A stretch of 64,000 nucleotides of DNA from Larix kaempferi (taxonomy: Eukaryota; Streptophyta; Pinopsida; Pinales; Pinaceae), in contig BSBM01000036.1 in assembly GCA_027924585.1 (NCBI GenBank), positions 2,810,001 through 2,874,000 on the forward strand, in the 5' to 3' direction. Positions 43,989 through 58,009 of this stretch are shown here, piece by piece. Below the pieces are notes generated by a model. It did no database searches, had not been told where the DNA came from, and saw only the letters and a list, made by a program, of their open reading frames with translations. The number at the start of each line of letters is the position of its first letter. Within the stretch, counting starts at the first letter, position 1. The position numbers were made by a program, and so were the translations under genes.

Positions 43989-45771
43989 TGTAGTGTCCCT
44001 TTTTATAAATTTTGGAAAAATTTGAGAAATGGCAATTTTTGGCCAATTCGACCATTAGACTAGTAACGACTCCAATGCTTCCAAATGGCTCCAAATGCTT
44101 CCAAATTGGCTATGAATGTGTTTGAAAGGTATTAATACATAAAAATGAGGTTTATGGATACTTGGAAACTCTCAAAATACTTCTGCAACATTCATTTACA
44201 ATCAGGAGAAAGTAGGAAAATTTACTAGTAAATTTGAGGTTCAAATCCCCAAGGGTAGGAGACAAAAATGACTCTCCAAATGCAGTACGCACCTCCCAAA
44301 TTTAAGAACAGAGATATGGAAAATTTAAAGGAATTCAATGGGATCCAAAAATACATCATTAAAATCATTTCCTAAAGGTTGCTGCAACTCCCATAAATCA
44401 GAGCTTTGTGGACATGTCTTCACCTAGTGGGAAATGATAGGAAACTTCACCATTTTCTATGAAATTCGAGATTTATGCTCCAAAGGATTATGTAATGTAT
44501 ATGAAACTTCTTCGGGACATTAATGAATCTCCATACATCATAAAATTCATATAGATGAACTGATACAAGTCGAAATAAAGCAACTTCAAGCTTTCATAAC
44601 AAGATATGATGAAAATGGAACCATTTCTACATTGTTTGGTATTTTGAAATAGTTTCACTTGGTATTCTGACCCGAGGATCTTATGAGCATAAAATTCAAA
44701 GTAAATACATCAGATTACAAATAAATGGGGCCACAAGAGCTACCCCAAAGAGATTAGCATCTCACCAAGTGTGCCCTTCCTCCAAGAGCCAAATTATGAA
44801 GAGAAAAGTGAAAAAGTTGTGGAAACAAGTTGAAGAAGAGAATTTCACGAGCATCCTTGTAGCTTCAACCTGTAACAAATGACTTCATTGTAGATCCAAA
44901 TTAAAGTTCTGAATGGACTCTCCAATTTCCAATTAGGATGGGAATCTTTCACCCTTGAAATTGGTACTAAGGCAAGTAGAGTGAACACTCCATAAGCATG
45001 GACAATCTATGCTCTCCAATATGCAAAATGAGAAATGATAAAAATCTACTCTCCTTCTTTGTTCTTGAATTATATAAACTTCCAAAGACCTCCTTATCTT
45101 TAATTCCATCCATGAGCTTCGTTCCAACTTGAATTGGGAAGAGATTCCAATGTGTGCCACTTGCCCCTCCATTCCTAGCCTCCCGCTTCACTCAATTTGA
45201 ATGGATGACTCTTTGGATGCCCTAACTCCCTTGTGCACCCTCTTGGAGGCTATTTTTATCCTTGACATGTCATATATGTCATATGTCAGCAATCAGGTCT
45301 TATTTGTGTCATAAGTGTCATAGCATCTTCATCATTGTAGTTATAGAAGCTAGGGAATCTAGCCCAAGTGTCTCAATATCTCTCAAATGCCTCTTCCACT
45401 TCCATGGAAGTTACTCTTCCACTCCAATTGGGCCTTCATTGATTCATTCCAATTATATTGACCTTCCAACTCCCCAAGAACATTAGACTCCACCTTGTAT
45501 TCGAATGGGTGAGAATAGGATTCCATGTGGCATGAGGAATCTAGCTTTGTGTGGGTCCTACACTACCAATGTGTCTCCATGACCAAGTACCACCTTATTT
45601 TCCTATAATAAATATTTATTTAACCCCTTTTAATATATTTATGTCGATATAATTTCCATTTGGGGTTTTATAGTCTCCTTATTCCAAATCTAATGTTTCC
45701 ACCCCAACCTAGGAAACTAGTAGATTGGTGGAATTTTCTCTTTTGAGATTCATTTGAATGGGGACATTACA
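43989..45771 (-). repeat. Family-1 LTR, old copy a
   Basis: 1783 bp. It shares with the young LTR (3994-6019) TACTAGTTTCCTAGGTT..GGGGTGGAA, GACACAT..GGACCCACA and a CA(C/A)CCATTCGAAT block, but is clearly diverged. It is followed on the plus strand by GTCCTCCCCACCCAAGA, the reversed polypurine tract. Confidence 0.82.
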
Positions 45772-46120
45772 GTCCTCCCCACCCAAGATTTCTTGTCCTC
45801 AAGCAATTTTGAACATGGATGTTGAAGAACCTGCTTCCTTTCCAAAACTTTTCTTCTAAAACTTTCTTTCCCAAAATTCTTTTTGAAACCAATGAGATTA
45901 AAAATTATTCCAGGGTCCCATTGCTTGTATTTCACTCCAACAATTAGGAGTGCTCTCCAACCCATAGCATCAGGCAAGAGAATTCTTAGATCCCATTTCC
46001 TTTTATGCATTCTTCCAATCATCATAAGTACAAAAGATAGATCATCAAAGTACATAACAACATAATAAAAATGTACATCGAGGATGTGCCTCATCAAAGA
46101 ATCATGAAAGTTCTTATACA

Positions 46121-47364
46121 ACACTTGATGAATGACCTCTCCAATCGGTGGTCAGCCGACTATACCAGTCGACTGCACCAAATAACAACTTGATAGAAGG
46201 AAACATTGGTTCCCAACACTAAATAGATGTAAGTAGTATACCTGGACTCGACAATATCCAAGTCAAGAATTATCAATTGATACATGATTGAAATAATTGT
46301 TCACCTGGTTGGATTGTTGCATCTATCGATTGATTACTTGCACAAAATCGCGAGTGTTGGGGCTCCTATTCAAATAGAAAACTAATGATCGTAGTCACAG
46401 TGCTCAGTCGACTTCGTTATATCTTCTTGATGGCGGGAAAAACAATCATTTCCAGCATCCACGATATCTACTCAAAATCATGTCCCTACTGCTTTTTTCT
46501 TTTTATTTTCTTGAGCACATGCAAATTTTAAGAGCATCCACGAGTACTAATGTTGATGTTCATTCCTCACGGTATTTTCTGGTTCGAACCACTGTCTTTG
46601 TTGAGCGAACTTTAAGATTTCAACACAATAGGCTTTGAGTGATTCAATAGATCGAGAAGCATCAACTCGGCGCAAAGCAAACCATCAACATCCACGAGCA
46701 ACGTTCCATGGTGATGCTTTTGTTTCAGGTTCGACCACACCATCATAGTGAAAATATGATTGAGTTTCAACGAGTCAAGGAAAAAAATACCTAGGAGATA
46801 AACTATAAATATATGGCGGTTTCTACATATATTTCTATCGACCGTTCGATGCCTGTCATGGTAATTTCATGGTCAACTATTACATAAGATCGCAGATACT
46901 GTCTTTCCTCTTTATCACCGGGAGCTTCTTCAAGAATCAATTGTTAGAACCTTCAGTAGTCATGATGGATTTTGTGTGTGCATGAAGAATCTTCCCAAAG
47001 AAAATGCATATGAAGCAGCATATGAGCATATCTTTCTTATTGGAGGTTTCTTGTTCAGGTTCGACCCACCCCCATCCGCTGCTGCTGTCACCCAGACCGG
47101 ACAGAGGCGGCAACATGACAGATGTTGAAAGCTTAGCTTTCACATCACATTCAAGCAGATATTGATATGCATACAGCCATCAATGGAACATAGAATATGG
47201 ACCAAACATTTATTCAATCTATTATTTTAATCTTGAGGGTATTTTACACAAGATGAGAGGAGGTTGGAGCAGTTACACCCACTCCAACTACTCATTCGTT
47301 ATGCTCATATTACATTAGTATATTACATGATGACAAATACAAGGGCCTAAAGGTCCCACCAACA
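46121..47364 (-). repeat. Copy of 42513-43755 inside the mosaic
   Basis: GATGAATGACCTCTCCAATCGG... through the 2.9-kb element's LTR to CACCAACA at 47364 and then TGTTA, with scattered substitutions. The left junction lies at TTCTTATACAACACTTGATG. Confidence 0.85.
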
Positions 47365-47595
47365 TGTTATTATGTGGATGATATGCTAGTTGCGGGATCT
47401 AGCAAGGTTGAAATTAACAAGTTAAAAATAGTTGTCTATGATTTTTAGTATCCATATGTAGTATCATCAACCACATTAATTCGATGTGTCTCTGTGTGTT
47501 GCTTTTCTCTGTTTATTTAACTACAATATATTTGTCTTTGTTATTATTACTAACAACAAGTTATGATGATTTAAAAGGTTAGGGAGGTCAGTATT

Positions 47596-48756
47596 TGTAG
47601 TTTCCCTTTTTATAAATTTTGTAAAAATTGGAAAAATGGCAATTTTTGGTCAATTCGACCACTATACTAGTAACGACTCCAATGCTTCCAAATGGATCCA
47701 AATGCTTCCAAATTGGGTCTGAATGTGTTTGAAAGGTATTAAGACATAAAAATGATGTTTATGGATGCTTGGAAACTCTCAAAACACTTATGCAACATTC
47801 ATTTACAATCAGGAGAAAGTAGGAAAATTTAATAGTAAATTCGAGGTTCAAATCCCCAAGGGTAGGAGACAAAAATGACTCTCCAAATGTAGTACGACCC
47901 TCCCAAATTTAAGAACATAGACATGGAATATTTAAATGAATTCAATGGGATCCAAAAATTCATCATTAATCAGTTCCTAAAGGCTGCTGCAACTCCCATA
48001 AATCAGAGGTTTGTGAACATGTTTTCACCTAGGGGGAAATGATAGGAAACTTCACCATTTTCTATGAAATTCGAGATTTATGCTCCAAAGGGTTAGGTAA
48101 TGTATATAAAACTACTTCGGGACATTAATGAATCTTCATACATCATAAAATTCACATAGATGAACTGATACAAGTCGAACTAAAGCAACTTCAAGCTTTC
48201 ATAACAAGATATGATGAAAATGGCACCATTTTTACATTGTTTGGTATTTTGACATAGTTTCACTTGGTATTTCGAACCGAGTATATTCTGAGCAGAAAAT
48301 AAAGAGTAAATACATCATATTAAAAATAAATGGGGCCAAAATATCTACCCCAAAGATATCAGCATCTCACCAAGTGTGCCCTTCCTCCAAGAGCCAAATT
48401 ATGAAGAGAAAAGTGAGAAAGTTGTGGAAACAAGTTGAAGAAGAGAATTTCACGAGCAACCTTGTAGATTCAACCTATAACAAATGACTCCATTGTAGAT
48501 CCAAATTAAAGGTCTGAATGGACTCTCCAATTTCCAATTAGGATGGGAATCTTTCACCCTTGAAATTGGTACTAAGGTAAGTAGAGTAAACACTCCAAAA
48601 GCATGGACAAACTATGCTCTCCAATATGAAAAATGAGAAATTATCAAAAGCTACTCTCCTTCTGTGTTCTTGACTTTTATAAACTTCCAAATACCTCCTT
48701 ATCTTGAAGTCCATCCATGAGCTTCATTCCAACTCAAATTGGGAAGAGATTCCACT
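47596..48756 (-). repeat. Family-1 LTR, old copy b, truncated
   Basis: Begins TGTAGTTTCCC after a copied GTATT and matches copy a until GGGAAGAGATTCCA. There it jumps into internal ORF sequence at TGTGTAGACCACC. Confidence 0.82.
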
Positions 48757-50108
48757 GTGTAGACCACCATTTTCCAAGTGCATACAAGCATCAAATGACC
48801 AATCAAATCTGTTCCAATGACATAGGTGAGGATCCCATGTCCTATATGTTGCTCCAAAAATATGTAGGATGAATCAAAATAATCATCCCTGTGTTTTCAT
48901 CCAAGAAGTGAATGAATAATCTCCATTAAAATATGAACCAAGTAGGGAGCAAAGAAAACAATGACCCTTCAAGGGACTCACATAAGTACCATTTATGCAT
49001 CCATGGATATGTGTATCATCAAGAAATAACAAGGGATTTTGCTTCCAATAAACATTTTCTCCAATCATATATCTCTTCATCCAAGTAGTTAATGAAGTTA
49101 TTCCAACATCAATTGAACTAAGCAAGGAGCAAGGAAAATCATGAGTCTTCAAGTGACTCAAGTGAACATCATAATTGCATCCATGAAGATATGTATCATC
49201 ATAAGGTAAAAAAAAGGATGCTTCTGCAAATGTAAATAATGAGGTGCTCTAGTCATGTCATACTCAAAAGGAGAGGTAGGAGTTTCACACTCCTCATGTG
49301 GCACCATCAAAAACAAACTTTTCACCCATACTTCATTAGGATGAATGCTACAAAACAGGGAAGTGTAAGATGTAGGAGAATGAACCAACTCACCCAAATG
49401 ATCAGAATATGAAAAAGTGTCATCATTTGTAGGCTCCATAAGGGTAGGAACATGCACATCCCTCAAAAGGGAAAAACTTTCCTCTTCTTGTACTGCTTCT
49501 TCTACTTCACCTATTTCAGAACTAGGTGGCTCATGGGTCTCCTCCTTTCGCTCCTTCAAGCAAGCTGATGCATTTTCCCCCTTGGTTTCCTTAAGATCAA
49601 TATATTTGGAACCTCTTTTTGAAGAAAACCCAAAAACTCTCTTCAAGTAGGAAATACATGCATTCCCTGAAGCTTCAGATATTTCACTGCTCTTTTCATT
49701 CACACACATATGATTTTCTCTCCAAGGTATTTTGCAAGAAAGGCATAGACCTTTCTTCACTAACTCCACATCTTTATTTTTGGGCCTATTTTCAAACACC
49801 TAGTCAACAAAGTCTTCAAAAGGGATGACCTTTTGTCTATCTCCCTTGTACACATCAAGATATGCATGATATTGTTGGGGCAAGGTTTTACATGTTGCTC
49901 TCAATTTTTGTAATTCATTCATAGAATTATCCTTTGGTAGTGTGACATACTCATCTTCATCAGATTCAAGGTCATAAGAATAACCCTCATTCCTTATGAA
50001 ATTGTAAGAAGTGTTGCATGATGGCACCTCTTCCTCATACCATCCACATTCTTCTTCATATTGCTCATAAGCATTGTACTCATAGGATTCATCATAATAG
50101 TAAGACAT
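48757..50108 (-). pseudogene. Gag-like ORF of the old family-1 element
   Basis: Minus-strand frames repeat the protein of 6086-8555. MSYYYDESYEYNAYEQYEEE starts at 50108, then a TAG at 49801-49803 where the frame otherwise continues into VFENRPKNKDVELVKKGLC. A zinc-finger-like CLSCKIPWRENHMC with the same CX2CX7HXC spacing follows. A large central acidic part is shorter than in the young copy, and a frameshift in a homopolymer run near 49210 leads into the two His/Leu repeat units (49161-48883). That this region stays recognisable in an old copy, including the finger spacing, supports a real protein-coding ancestry. Confidence 0.75.
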
Positions 50109-50160
50109 GGATGCCAATTATTATTCAAGGTATGATATTAATTCATAGGTGAAAGGACCA

Positions 50161-50175
50161 TGCTCTGATACCACT
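50161..50175 (-). promoter_or_regulatory. Primer-binding site of old family-1 element
   Basis: Sense TGGTATCAGAGCATGG follows the LTR end by two to three bases and matches the initiator-tRNA-Met site exactly. The young copy has one change. Confidence 0.85.
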
Positions 50176-51963
50176 TGTAGTGTCCCTTTTTATAAATTTT
50201 GGAAAAATTAAAAAAATGGCAATTTTTTGCCAATTCGACTATTAGACTAGTAACGACTCCAATGCTTCCAAATGGATCCAAATGCTTCCAAATTGGGTCG
50301 GACTTTCTTTGAAATTTATTAATACATAAAAATGAGGTTTATGGATTCTTGGAAACTCTCAAAACACTTATGCAACATTAATTTACAAGCAAGAGAAAGT
50401 AAGGAAATTTACTAGTAAATTCGAGGTTCAAATCCCCAAGGGTAGGAGACAAAAATGGCTCTCCAAATGCAGTACAAACCTCCAAACTTTAAGAATAGAT
50501 ACATGGAATATTTAAAGGACTTAAATGGGATCCCAAATAAATCATGAATCAGTTCCTAAAGGCTTTTGCAACTCCCATAAATCAGAGGTTTGTGGACATG
50601 TCTTCACCTAGGGGAAAATGATAGGAAACTTCACCATTTTCTATGAAATTCAAGATTTATGCTCCAAAGGCTTATGTATTGTATATGAAACTTATTCAGG
50701 ACATTAATGAATCTCCATACATCATAAAATTCACAGAGATGAACTGATACAAGTCGAAATAAAGCAACTTCGAGCTTTCATAACAAGATATGAGGAAAAT
50801 GGCACCATTTCTACATTGTTTGGTATTTTGACATAGTTTCACTTGGTATTTCGACCTGAGTATCTTCTGAGCAACAAATATAGATTAAATACATCATATT
50901 ACAAATAAATGGGGCCACAAGAGCTCTCCCAAAGAGATCAACATCTCACCAAGTGTGCCCTTCCTCCAAGAGCCAAATTATGAAGAGAAAAGTGAGAAAG
51001 GTGTGGAAACCAGTTGAAGAAGAGAATTTCATGAATAGGCCTGTAGCTTCAACCTGCAACAAATGAATCCATTGTAGCTCCAAATTAAATTTATGAATGG
51101 CCTCTCCAATTTCTAATTAGGATGGGAATCTTTCACCCTCGAAATTGATACTAAGGCAAGTAGAGTAAACACTCCACTAGCATGGACAAGCTAGAAGCTC
51201 TCCAAATTGCAAAGATGCAAATAAAAAATGATCAAAAGCTACTATCCTTCTTTGTTCTTGACTTTATAAACTTACAAATACCTCCTTAGCTCGAATTCCA
51301 TCCATGAGCTTCATTCCAACTTGAATTGGGAAGAGATTCCAATGTGTGCCATGTGTCCCTCCATTCCTAACCTCCTCCTTCACCCAATTTTAATGGATGG
51401 CTCTTTGGATTCCCTAACCCCCTTGTATGCCCTCTTGGAGGCTATTTTTATCCCTGGCATGTCATATATATAATATGTCATCAATCAGGTCTGATTTGTG
51501 TCATAAGTGTCATAGCATCTTCATCATTGTTGTCATAGAAGCTAGGGAATCTAGCCCAAGTGTCTCAATATCTATCAAATGCCTCTTCCTCTTCCATGGA
51601 AGTTACTCTTCCACTCCAATTCAACCTTCATTGATTCATGTCGAGTATATTGACCTTCCAACTCCCCAAGAACATTAGACTCCGCCTTGGATTCGAATGG
51701 GTGAGAATAGGATGCCATATGGCATGAGGAATCTAGCTTTCTGTGGGTCCTACACCACCAATGTGTCTCCATGACCAAGTGCCACCTTATTTTCCTATCA
51801 TAAATATTTATTTAACCCCTTTTAATATATTTATGTCAAGATAATGTCCATTTGGGGTTTTATAGTCTCCTTATTCCAAATCTAATGTTTCCACCCCAAC
51901 CTAGGAAACTAGTAGATTGGTGGAATTTTCTTTTTTGAGATTTATTTGAATGGGGACATTATA
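50176..51963 (-). repeat. Family-1 LTR, old copy c (5' LTR beside PBS, reused as 3' LTR)
   Basis: 1788 bp, from TGTAGTGTCCC to GGGACATTATA. It has a primer-binding site on one side and a polypurine-tract tail on the other, as expected if an LTR-LTR exchange joined two units. Confidence 0.8.
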
Positions 51964-52310
51964 GTCCTCCCCACCCAAGATTTCTTGTCCTCAAGCAATT
52001 TTGAACATGGATGTTGAAGAACCTGCTTCCTTTCCGAAACTTTTCTCCTAAAACTTTCTTTCCCAAAATTCTTTTTGAAACCAATGAGACTAAAATTATT
52101 CAGGGGTCCCATTGCTTGTATTTCACTCCAACAATTAGGAGTGATCTCCAACCCATACCATCAGGAAAGAGAATTCTTAGATCCCATTTCCTTTTATGCG
52201 TTCTTCCAATCATCATAAGTACAAAAGATAGATCATCAAAGTACATAACAACATAATAAAAATGTACATCAAGGATGTGCCTCATCAAAGAATCATGAAA
52301 TTTCTTATAC

Positions 52311-53229
52311 ACCACTCGATGAATGACCTCTCCAATCGGTGGTCAGCCGACTATACCAGTCGACTGCACCAAATAACAACTTGATAGAAGGAAACATTGG
52401 TTCCCAACACTAAATAGATGTAAGTAGTATACCTGGACTTGACAATATCCAAGTCAAGAATTATCAATTGATACATGATTGAAATAATTGTCCACCTGGT
52501 TGGATTGTTGCATCTATCGATCGGTTACTTGCACAAAATCGCCAGTGTTGGGGCTCCTATTCAAATAGAAAATCGATGATCGCAGTCACAGTGATCAGTT
52601 GACTTCCTTATATCTTCTTGATGGCGGGAAAAACAATCATTTCCAGCATCCACGATATCTACTCAAAATCATGTCCCTACTGCTTTTTATTTTTATTTTC
52701 TTGAGCGCATGCAAATTTTAAGAGCATCCACGAGTACGAATGTTGATGTTCATTCCTCATGGTATTTTCTGGTTCGAACCACCGTCTTTGTTGAGTGGAC
52801 TTTAAGATTTCAACACAATAGGCTTTGAGTGATTCAATAGATCGAGAAGCATCAGGTCGGCGCAAAGCAGGCCATCAACATCCACGAGCAATGTTCCATG
52901 GTGATGCTTTTGTTTCAGGTTCAACCACACCATCATAGTGAAAATATGATTGAGTTTCAACGATTCAAGGAAAACAATACCTGGGAGATAAACTATAAAT
53001 ATATGGCGGTTTCTACATATATTTCTATCGACCGTTCGATGCCTGTCATAATAATTTCGTGGTCAACTATCACATAAGATCGCAGATACTGTCTTTCCTC
53101 TTTATCACCAGGAGCTTCTTCAAGAATCAACTGTTAGAACCTTTAGTAATCATGATGGATTTTGTGTGTACATGAAGAATCTTCCCAAAAAAAATGCATA
53201 TGAAGCAACATATGAGCATCTCTTTCTTA
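52311..53229 (-). repeat. Second copy of the 2.9-kb element's internal part
   Basis: Matches 42513-43440 and 46121-47040. It ends at TCTTTCTTATT, where it fuses to LTR sequence TCGAATGGGTGAG. Confidence 0.85.
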
Positions 53230-53500
53230 TTCGAATGGGTGAGAATAGGATGCCATGTGGCATGAGGAATCTAGCTTTCTGTGGGTCCTACACCACCAAT
53301 GTGTCTCCATGACCAAGTGCCACCTTATTTTCCTATCATAAATATTTATTTAACCCCTTTTAATATATTTATGTCAAGATAATGTCCATTTGGGGTTTTA
53401 TAGTCTCCTTATTCCAAATCTAATGTTTCCACCCCAACCTAGGAAACTAGTAGATTGGTGGAATTTTATCTTTTGAAATTTATTTGAATGGGACATTACA
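53230..53500 (-). repeat. Family-1 LTR end, old copy d
   Basis: The last 270 bp of the LTR (on the plus strand), ending GGGACATTACA before the outer GTATT duplication. Confidence 0.82.
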
Positions 53501-53505
53501 GTATT

Positions 53506-56500
53506 GTAGCAAATGTTTTGAAATTGCACTCTAATGTGGGCGTATGCATGACATTCTATGAGAAAGTGATTTCGATCTTCAACCATCTTGTGTAGGTTCT
53601 TTCATCCCACAACCGTGTTTCAATATGGAGCTTATTAGAGTATATATGATCTATATTATTAATTAATATGAGTAATTATTTGTTTATTGAAAAATTAATA
53701 TAAAAATATATAATGTAGATTCAATAAAAAAATTAAGAAAATAAATTTATTATTTTGGAAAAACATAAATATACAACAACTAAATAGTGTCATAGTCATT
53801 TTATAGTTCAATATTTAAGAGATTGTAACATATATGTTGGTAAAGTATAATATTTTCCATAAAATAAAAATAAATAAATAAATAATAATAATTGTTGGAA
53901 ATAAAAATATTTGAATTTCATTGTATTTTTTTTTGTTATTTATAGTTAGGTGCATTTATAGCCATATGTCCTACAAAATAATCAAGTTATCTATAGCTAT
54001 ATGTTACACCAATAAATCAATAAATTAAATATAAAATAAGTGACTTAAATAAACATAAAAATCCTTAATTTATTAAACCACATTAAAAAAAATATAAAAC
54101 CCTTGAAAATAAAAAAATAAAGATTATTAAAATAAAATATAGTAACATAGATCGATCTTAATTTTCTATTTACAAAGTTTTGAGAAGAATTGTATCCTTT
54201 AAAGTATAAGCATTTTTTAAAATACAAAATTTAATAAAAAAATTCCAAATTAAAATAAATTTATAATAATATAGTATTTATTAAAAAAATAAATAAAACA
54301 ATATTTTTTAATCATTTAATCATAGTGATTTTCCTATATACAGTTTCTTTTTATATAGGTACAATTATCACATTCATTGAAGATTACCAACATATTTAAA
54401 TCTTAAATATATGTTTCATTGTTAAAATGTAAAATTGTTTTTATATAGAGTGCAGAGTGCATTCCTTGCAGCATGGGAAGTCTATAAATGAATTAATCCC
54501 ATTAATGCATGGGAAGTCTAGATAAATGAATTAATTGCATTGTTGAAAAGAGAGAATTATAAAATTAACTATGTGGCTATTGGAGCATTTAGATGATAGT
54601 GATGACATTTGAGTATATGCCACATTAATTAATAGATGTTCGTATTGTTTTTTTTTCTACTTTCATGTAGAAATTTTTTATTAAAGTTTATGAGAAATAA
54701 GAATTACAGCAGTTTGAACTTTGAACAGTAGATACAAAATCAAAGATAAATGTTAAAAAAAACAACGTTAAATGAGAACTATCTCATTTGTTGCATTCTT
54801 TTATTATATTGATTTTCGTAAATCTAATCTTATATATTAATCTGAAAGAAATATTTATTAGAATTTATGGTATATTTAGTTTATAATTTTTTTAGTATTT
54901 AAAATTTGAATTTTGATAATTTTGATATTATGTAAGATTTGTTATTACACCAAAGCTTGTAAATGTTGATAAATATTTAAAATCAAACATATAGTTCAAG
55001 AATCTCAGTGTGACTATGTGGAATGGTTATAACTAACACTCCAACAACATTTGCTTAGGTGCATAATATGCCCTTACAACAAAGACTAAAGCAAATCCCT
55101 CAGGCCACCTTTCATGGAAATGTGGTATGCAGTTCACAAATAAACAAAAAGGAATCCAAAGCAGGAAAAAAGATGGGATCTCCAGCATGGGCATCTAAGG
55201 TCAAAAGGGTACCCATCAATCTCACCTACTTCTGTTTGTCTATAGAGACCCGTAAAACGATATGTGTCGTTGAATATGTAATTTGCATCATGAGAAAAGA
55301 AAAGGATAGTTCTTTCGTTCTCTCCACGGAAATGAACGCATCCATTTTCCTTTGGTCTTTACACGCTGACGAAAATAATGTTTTATTTTGATTTTCTTAA
55401 TCTTGATTATATAGGTTTCTCTGGTCCAATCCATATTGATCGTAAGTTATATATATATATATTTTGATGGAACTTTATATTGAAAGTAATTTTGTTTGTT
55501 TATTTGTTTTTGTGCTTATCTAGTTTGTACATTGATTGGAACTTTATTTATGTTGTGAAAGCTAATAATAAGCATCCAACATTTAATGTTGTGACTGTGG
55601 AGATGTGAACCCTTGAATCTAATCCAATGACTCACATCCTCGAACAACACCAGTAGCATTACTGCCTAGTACTTATTGAACATGCTTTGTAAACTCGTCA
55701 GTTATATGATGCAACACATGTTTCATTATAATTTTGCATACAGATCTAAACATATATATATATATACAATAAATGCAGATGCACTGCATCATGAAACACC
55801 GAGTATATATATTATATTTTATTCAAAGATTGTACACATTTTCTATGTCAATTATAATAATACACTTTTGTCACATTCATGCCCATGGATTTAAAATAAA
55901 TTCGTTCAATAATAACCCTCCTTCTGTACTAAACAATATAAACTATAATAATAAATAACACTGCAACTTGATGCATAATGTTTGCCGAAAGCAAGACCTT
56001 GGTGAGGTGAGCTTTAATAAATTTCAATAGATGTTGACGGGCAGGATGTGATTCATTCAAATCGTATCAATAATATATCCCGGTCTTCTTAATATGTGCG
56101 TCAATTTTTGTTGAAAACTTGGCATTTTAAATTTATTCTCTGGTTATGTGTCTCACTTTTCTTGAAAACTTGGTTTTTCAAATCTTCAAGACAGTTGCTA
56201 AAAAGTCTCCGAACAATGTAAAATGTATGGATGATTAATAAATATGAAGCTGCAGTACATTTTGTATAGTTAAACACTCCTTATCGATATGCTATTTCTA
56301 CGAAAAGATCTAAAAACACATATATTGCCTTGACTACAATAAATACACTACATGATATGTACTGTGAAAAGATCTAAAAATACATCAACTACCTTAAATA
56401 CAGTGCAGCATGATGCGTAAAATATGTATTACTATTTTTCTATTCGGACATCTAAAAGCATACATACAGTGAAGGGTGATGCATGATATTACACAGAAAT

Positions 56501-58009
56501 TTCACAAACGCACATTCTGCCTTGCGTGTAATTTGCATAATATTTAGCATGATGTTTGTCCACGATTTGAGATTAGGTTTTATAACATCTGAAAGATGTT
56601 GACACGGAGGATGTGATTGAGCTGCATGTACTCTAATTATACCATCATTTCATGTGCAGCACTTTAATTATACCATCATTTCATGTGCAGCACTTTTGTT
56701 GAAATTTTTTTTTGGATGAATGCCATGATTTCGGGGCTTTGCAAGTTCTTCACTTTTGTTGAAAACTTGGGTTTTTGAATTCGTTGTCTGCTCAAAAGTC
56801 TTTATGAACTTTTGATCTGGCATCAAGATTCTCGACGGGTTTAAAATAATCCTCCATGCACGTACGTGGCTTCGAAAATAGAAAATATTAAATATGAGTT
56901 GGTGAAAAATGGATAAATTTAGTCAATTCAATCAATATTTCATAAACATGAGACGCATTGAACTTTTCCCCTATATCCAAAATTCAAAATTCAAAATTCA
57001 AGTCATGCAAAGAATATATATATATTTAGAGAATTAGGGTGGAAGATTATATATATATTTAGAAAATTTATAATTTTTTTATTATTTGTAATATTAAAAT
57101 GTTGATTTTTCTTTATTGAGAATATGGTTATGACTACATAAATAGTGTACTCTAGATACTTAACATGAAAGATAAGAGGCTTTCTAAAATTAAAAAGATG
57201 TTATCTTTGTGATACTAAAAAGATGGAAAATGAAATTTTCATTTAAAATGTTTTGCATATACCCACATTTAATCTCAATTTCAAATATTTATAACAATAC
57301 CCAATTTCCTAAATTATTAAGTGATCAAATTATGAAGATTTAAGAAAGCTTATCACCAATCTTTTAGAGTGTAAAATTTTTTTTTAACTAAAACCAATTA
57401 ATTCCTTGCAATTTTATTTATTGAAATAGTCTCAAAATTCAACTCAAACTTACCTCAAAACTTAAAATAGTCACAAAACTCAAATACAACTTAAAATAGT
57501 CACAAAACTCAAATACATTTACTCTTCTAAGTACTCCATTGGCACTAATTTAAATAAATAGTTTCCACTCTAGCACAAGAATAAAATGATCTCCAAAAAA
57601 AATATTTAACAAAGCAACCATAACAAACTCAAAAACTACATTTTTTTTCTAAACTTTTCAAAGGCCACGAAATAAAGCAATCTAGCTTCTCTTTCAAGGC
57701 CCGACAACCATCTACCTTATCTACGAAAGTTGTGTGTGACCAATGACCGTGACTACATCAATATTAGCAAATCTAGTGACAACCACGTCATAACGATCTA
57801 AAATATTCAGATTGTCAGCTTCAATGAGCTATGATTTCGTTGGAATTTGTCAAAAACGGAAATAGATACACATATACCATAACTTTAGCATGATACACAA
57901 TTCTAATCTAATTATATATATTCACTAAAACAAAATTATTTTAACTTATCATTTTAACATTTAAACCATTCTTAAGGGCTAGCTTATATGATCACGAAGA
58001 AACCGAATT
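53506..58009. other. Segment B flank, duplicated from segment A; no gene recognised
   Basis: Paralogous to 15570-18670, 22226-22887 and 23537-23643, and lacking both segment A insertions. It is A+T-rich with AT microsatellites near 55448-55460 and 55756-55768 and a CAAAATT triplet repeat near 56978-57000. The plus frame at 55059-55391 does not correspond to an intact frame in segment A. Homology stops at GAAACCGAATTAA (58009). Confidence 0.65.
56634..56695. repeat. 31-bp tandem duplication (segment B only)
   Basis: TAATTATACCATCATTTCAT... is repeated with period 31, at the place where segment A has its own 37-bp duplication. Confidence 0.88.

Larger units (their letters stand above)
43989..53500 (-). 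mobile_element. Scrambled old family-1 element with internal duplications
   Basis: Outer ends TGTAGTGTCCC (43989) and GGGACATTACA (53500) are flanked by GTATT on both sides (43984-43988 and 53501-53505), so the whole block derives from one minus-strand insertion. Inside, in plus order: 3' LTR 43989-45771; 3' internal tail 45772-46120; copy of the 2.9-kb element's internal part 46121-47122; its LTR 47123-47364; copied copia flank 47365-47595, including both TGTTA and GTATT; LTR piece 47596-48756; internal ORF region 48757-50175; full LTR 50176-51963; 3' internal tail 51964-52310; second copy of the 2.9-kb element part 52311-53229; LTR end 53230-53500. Junctions show 2-5 bp of shared sequence. 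Confidence 0.82.
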
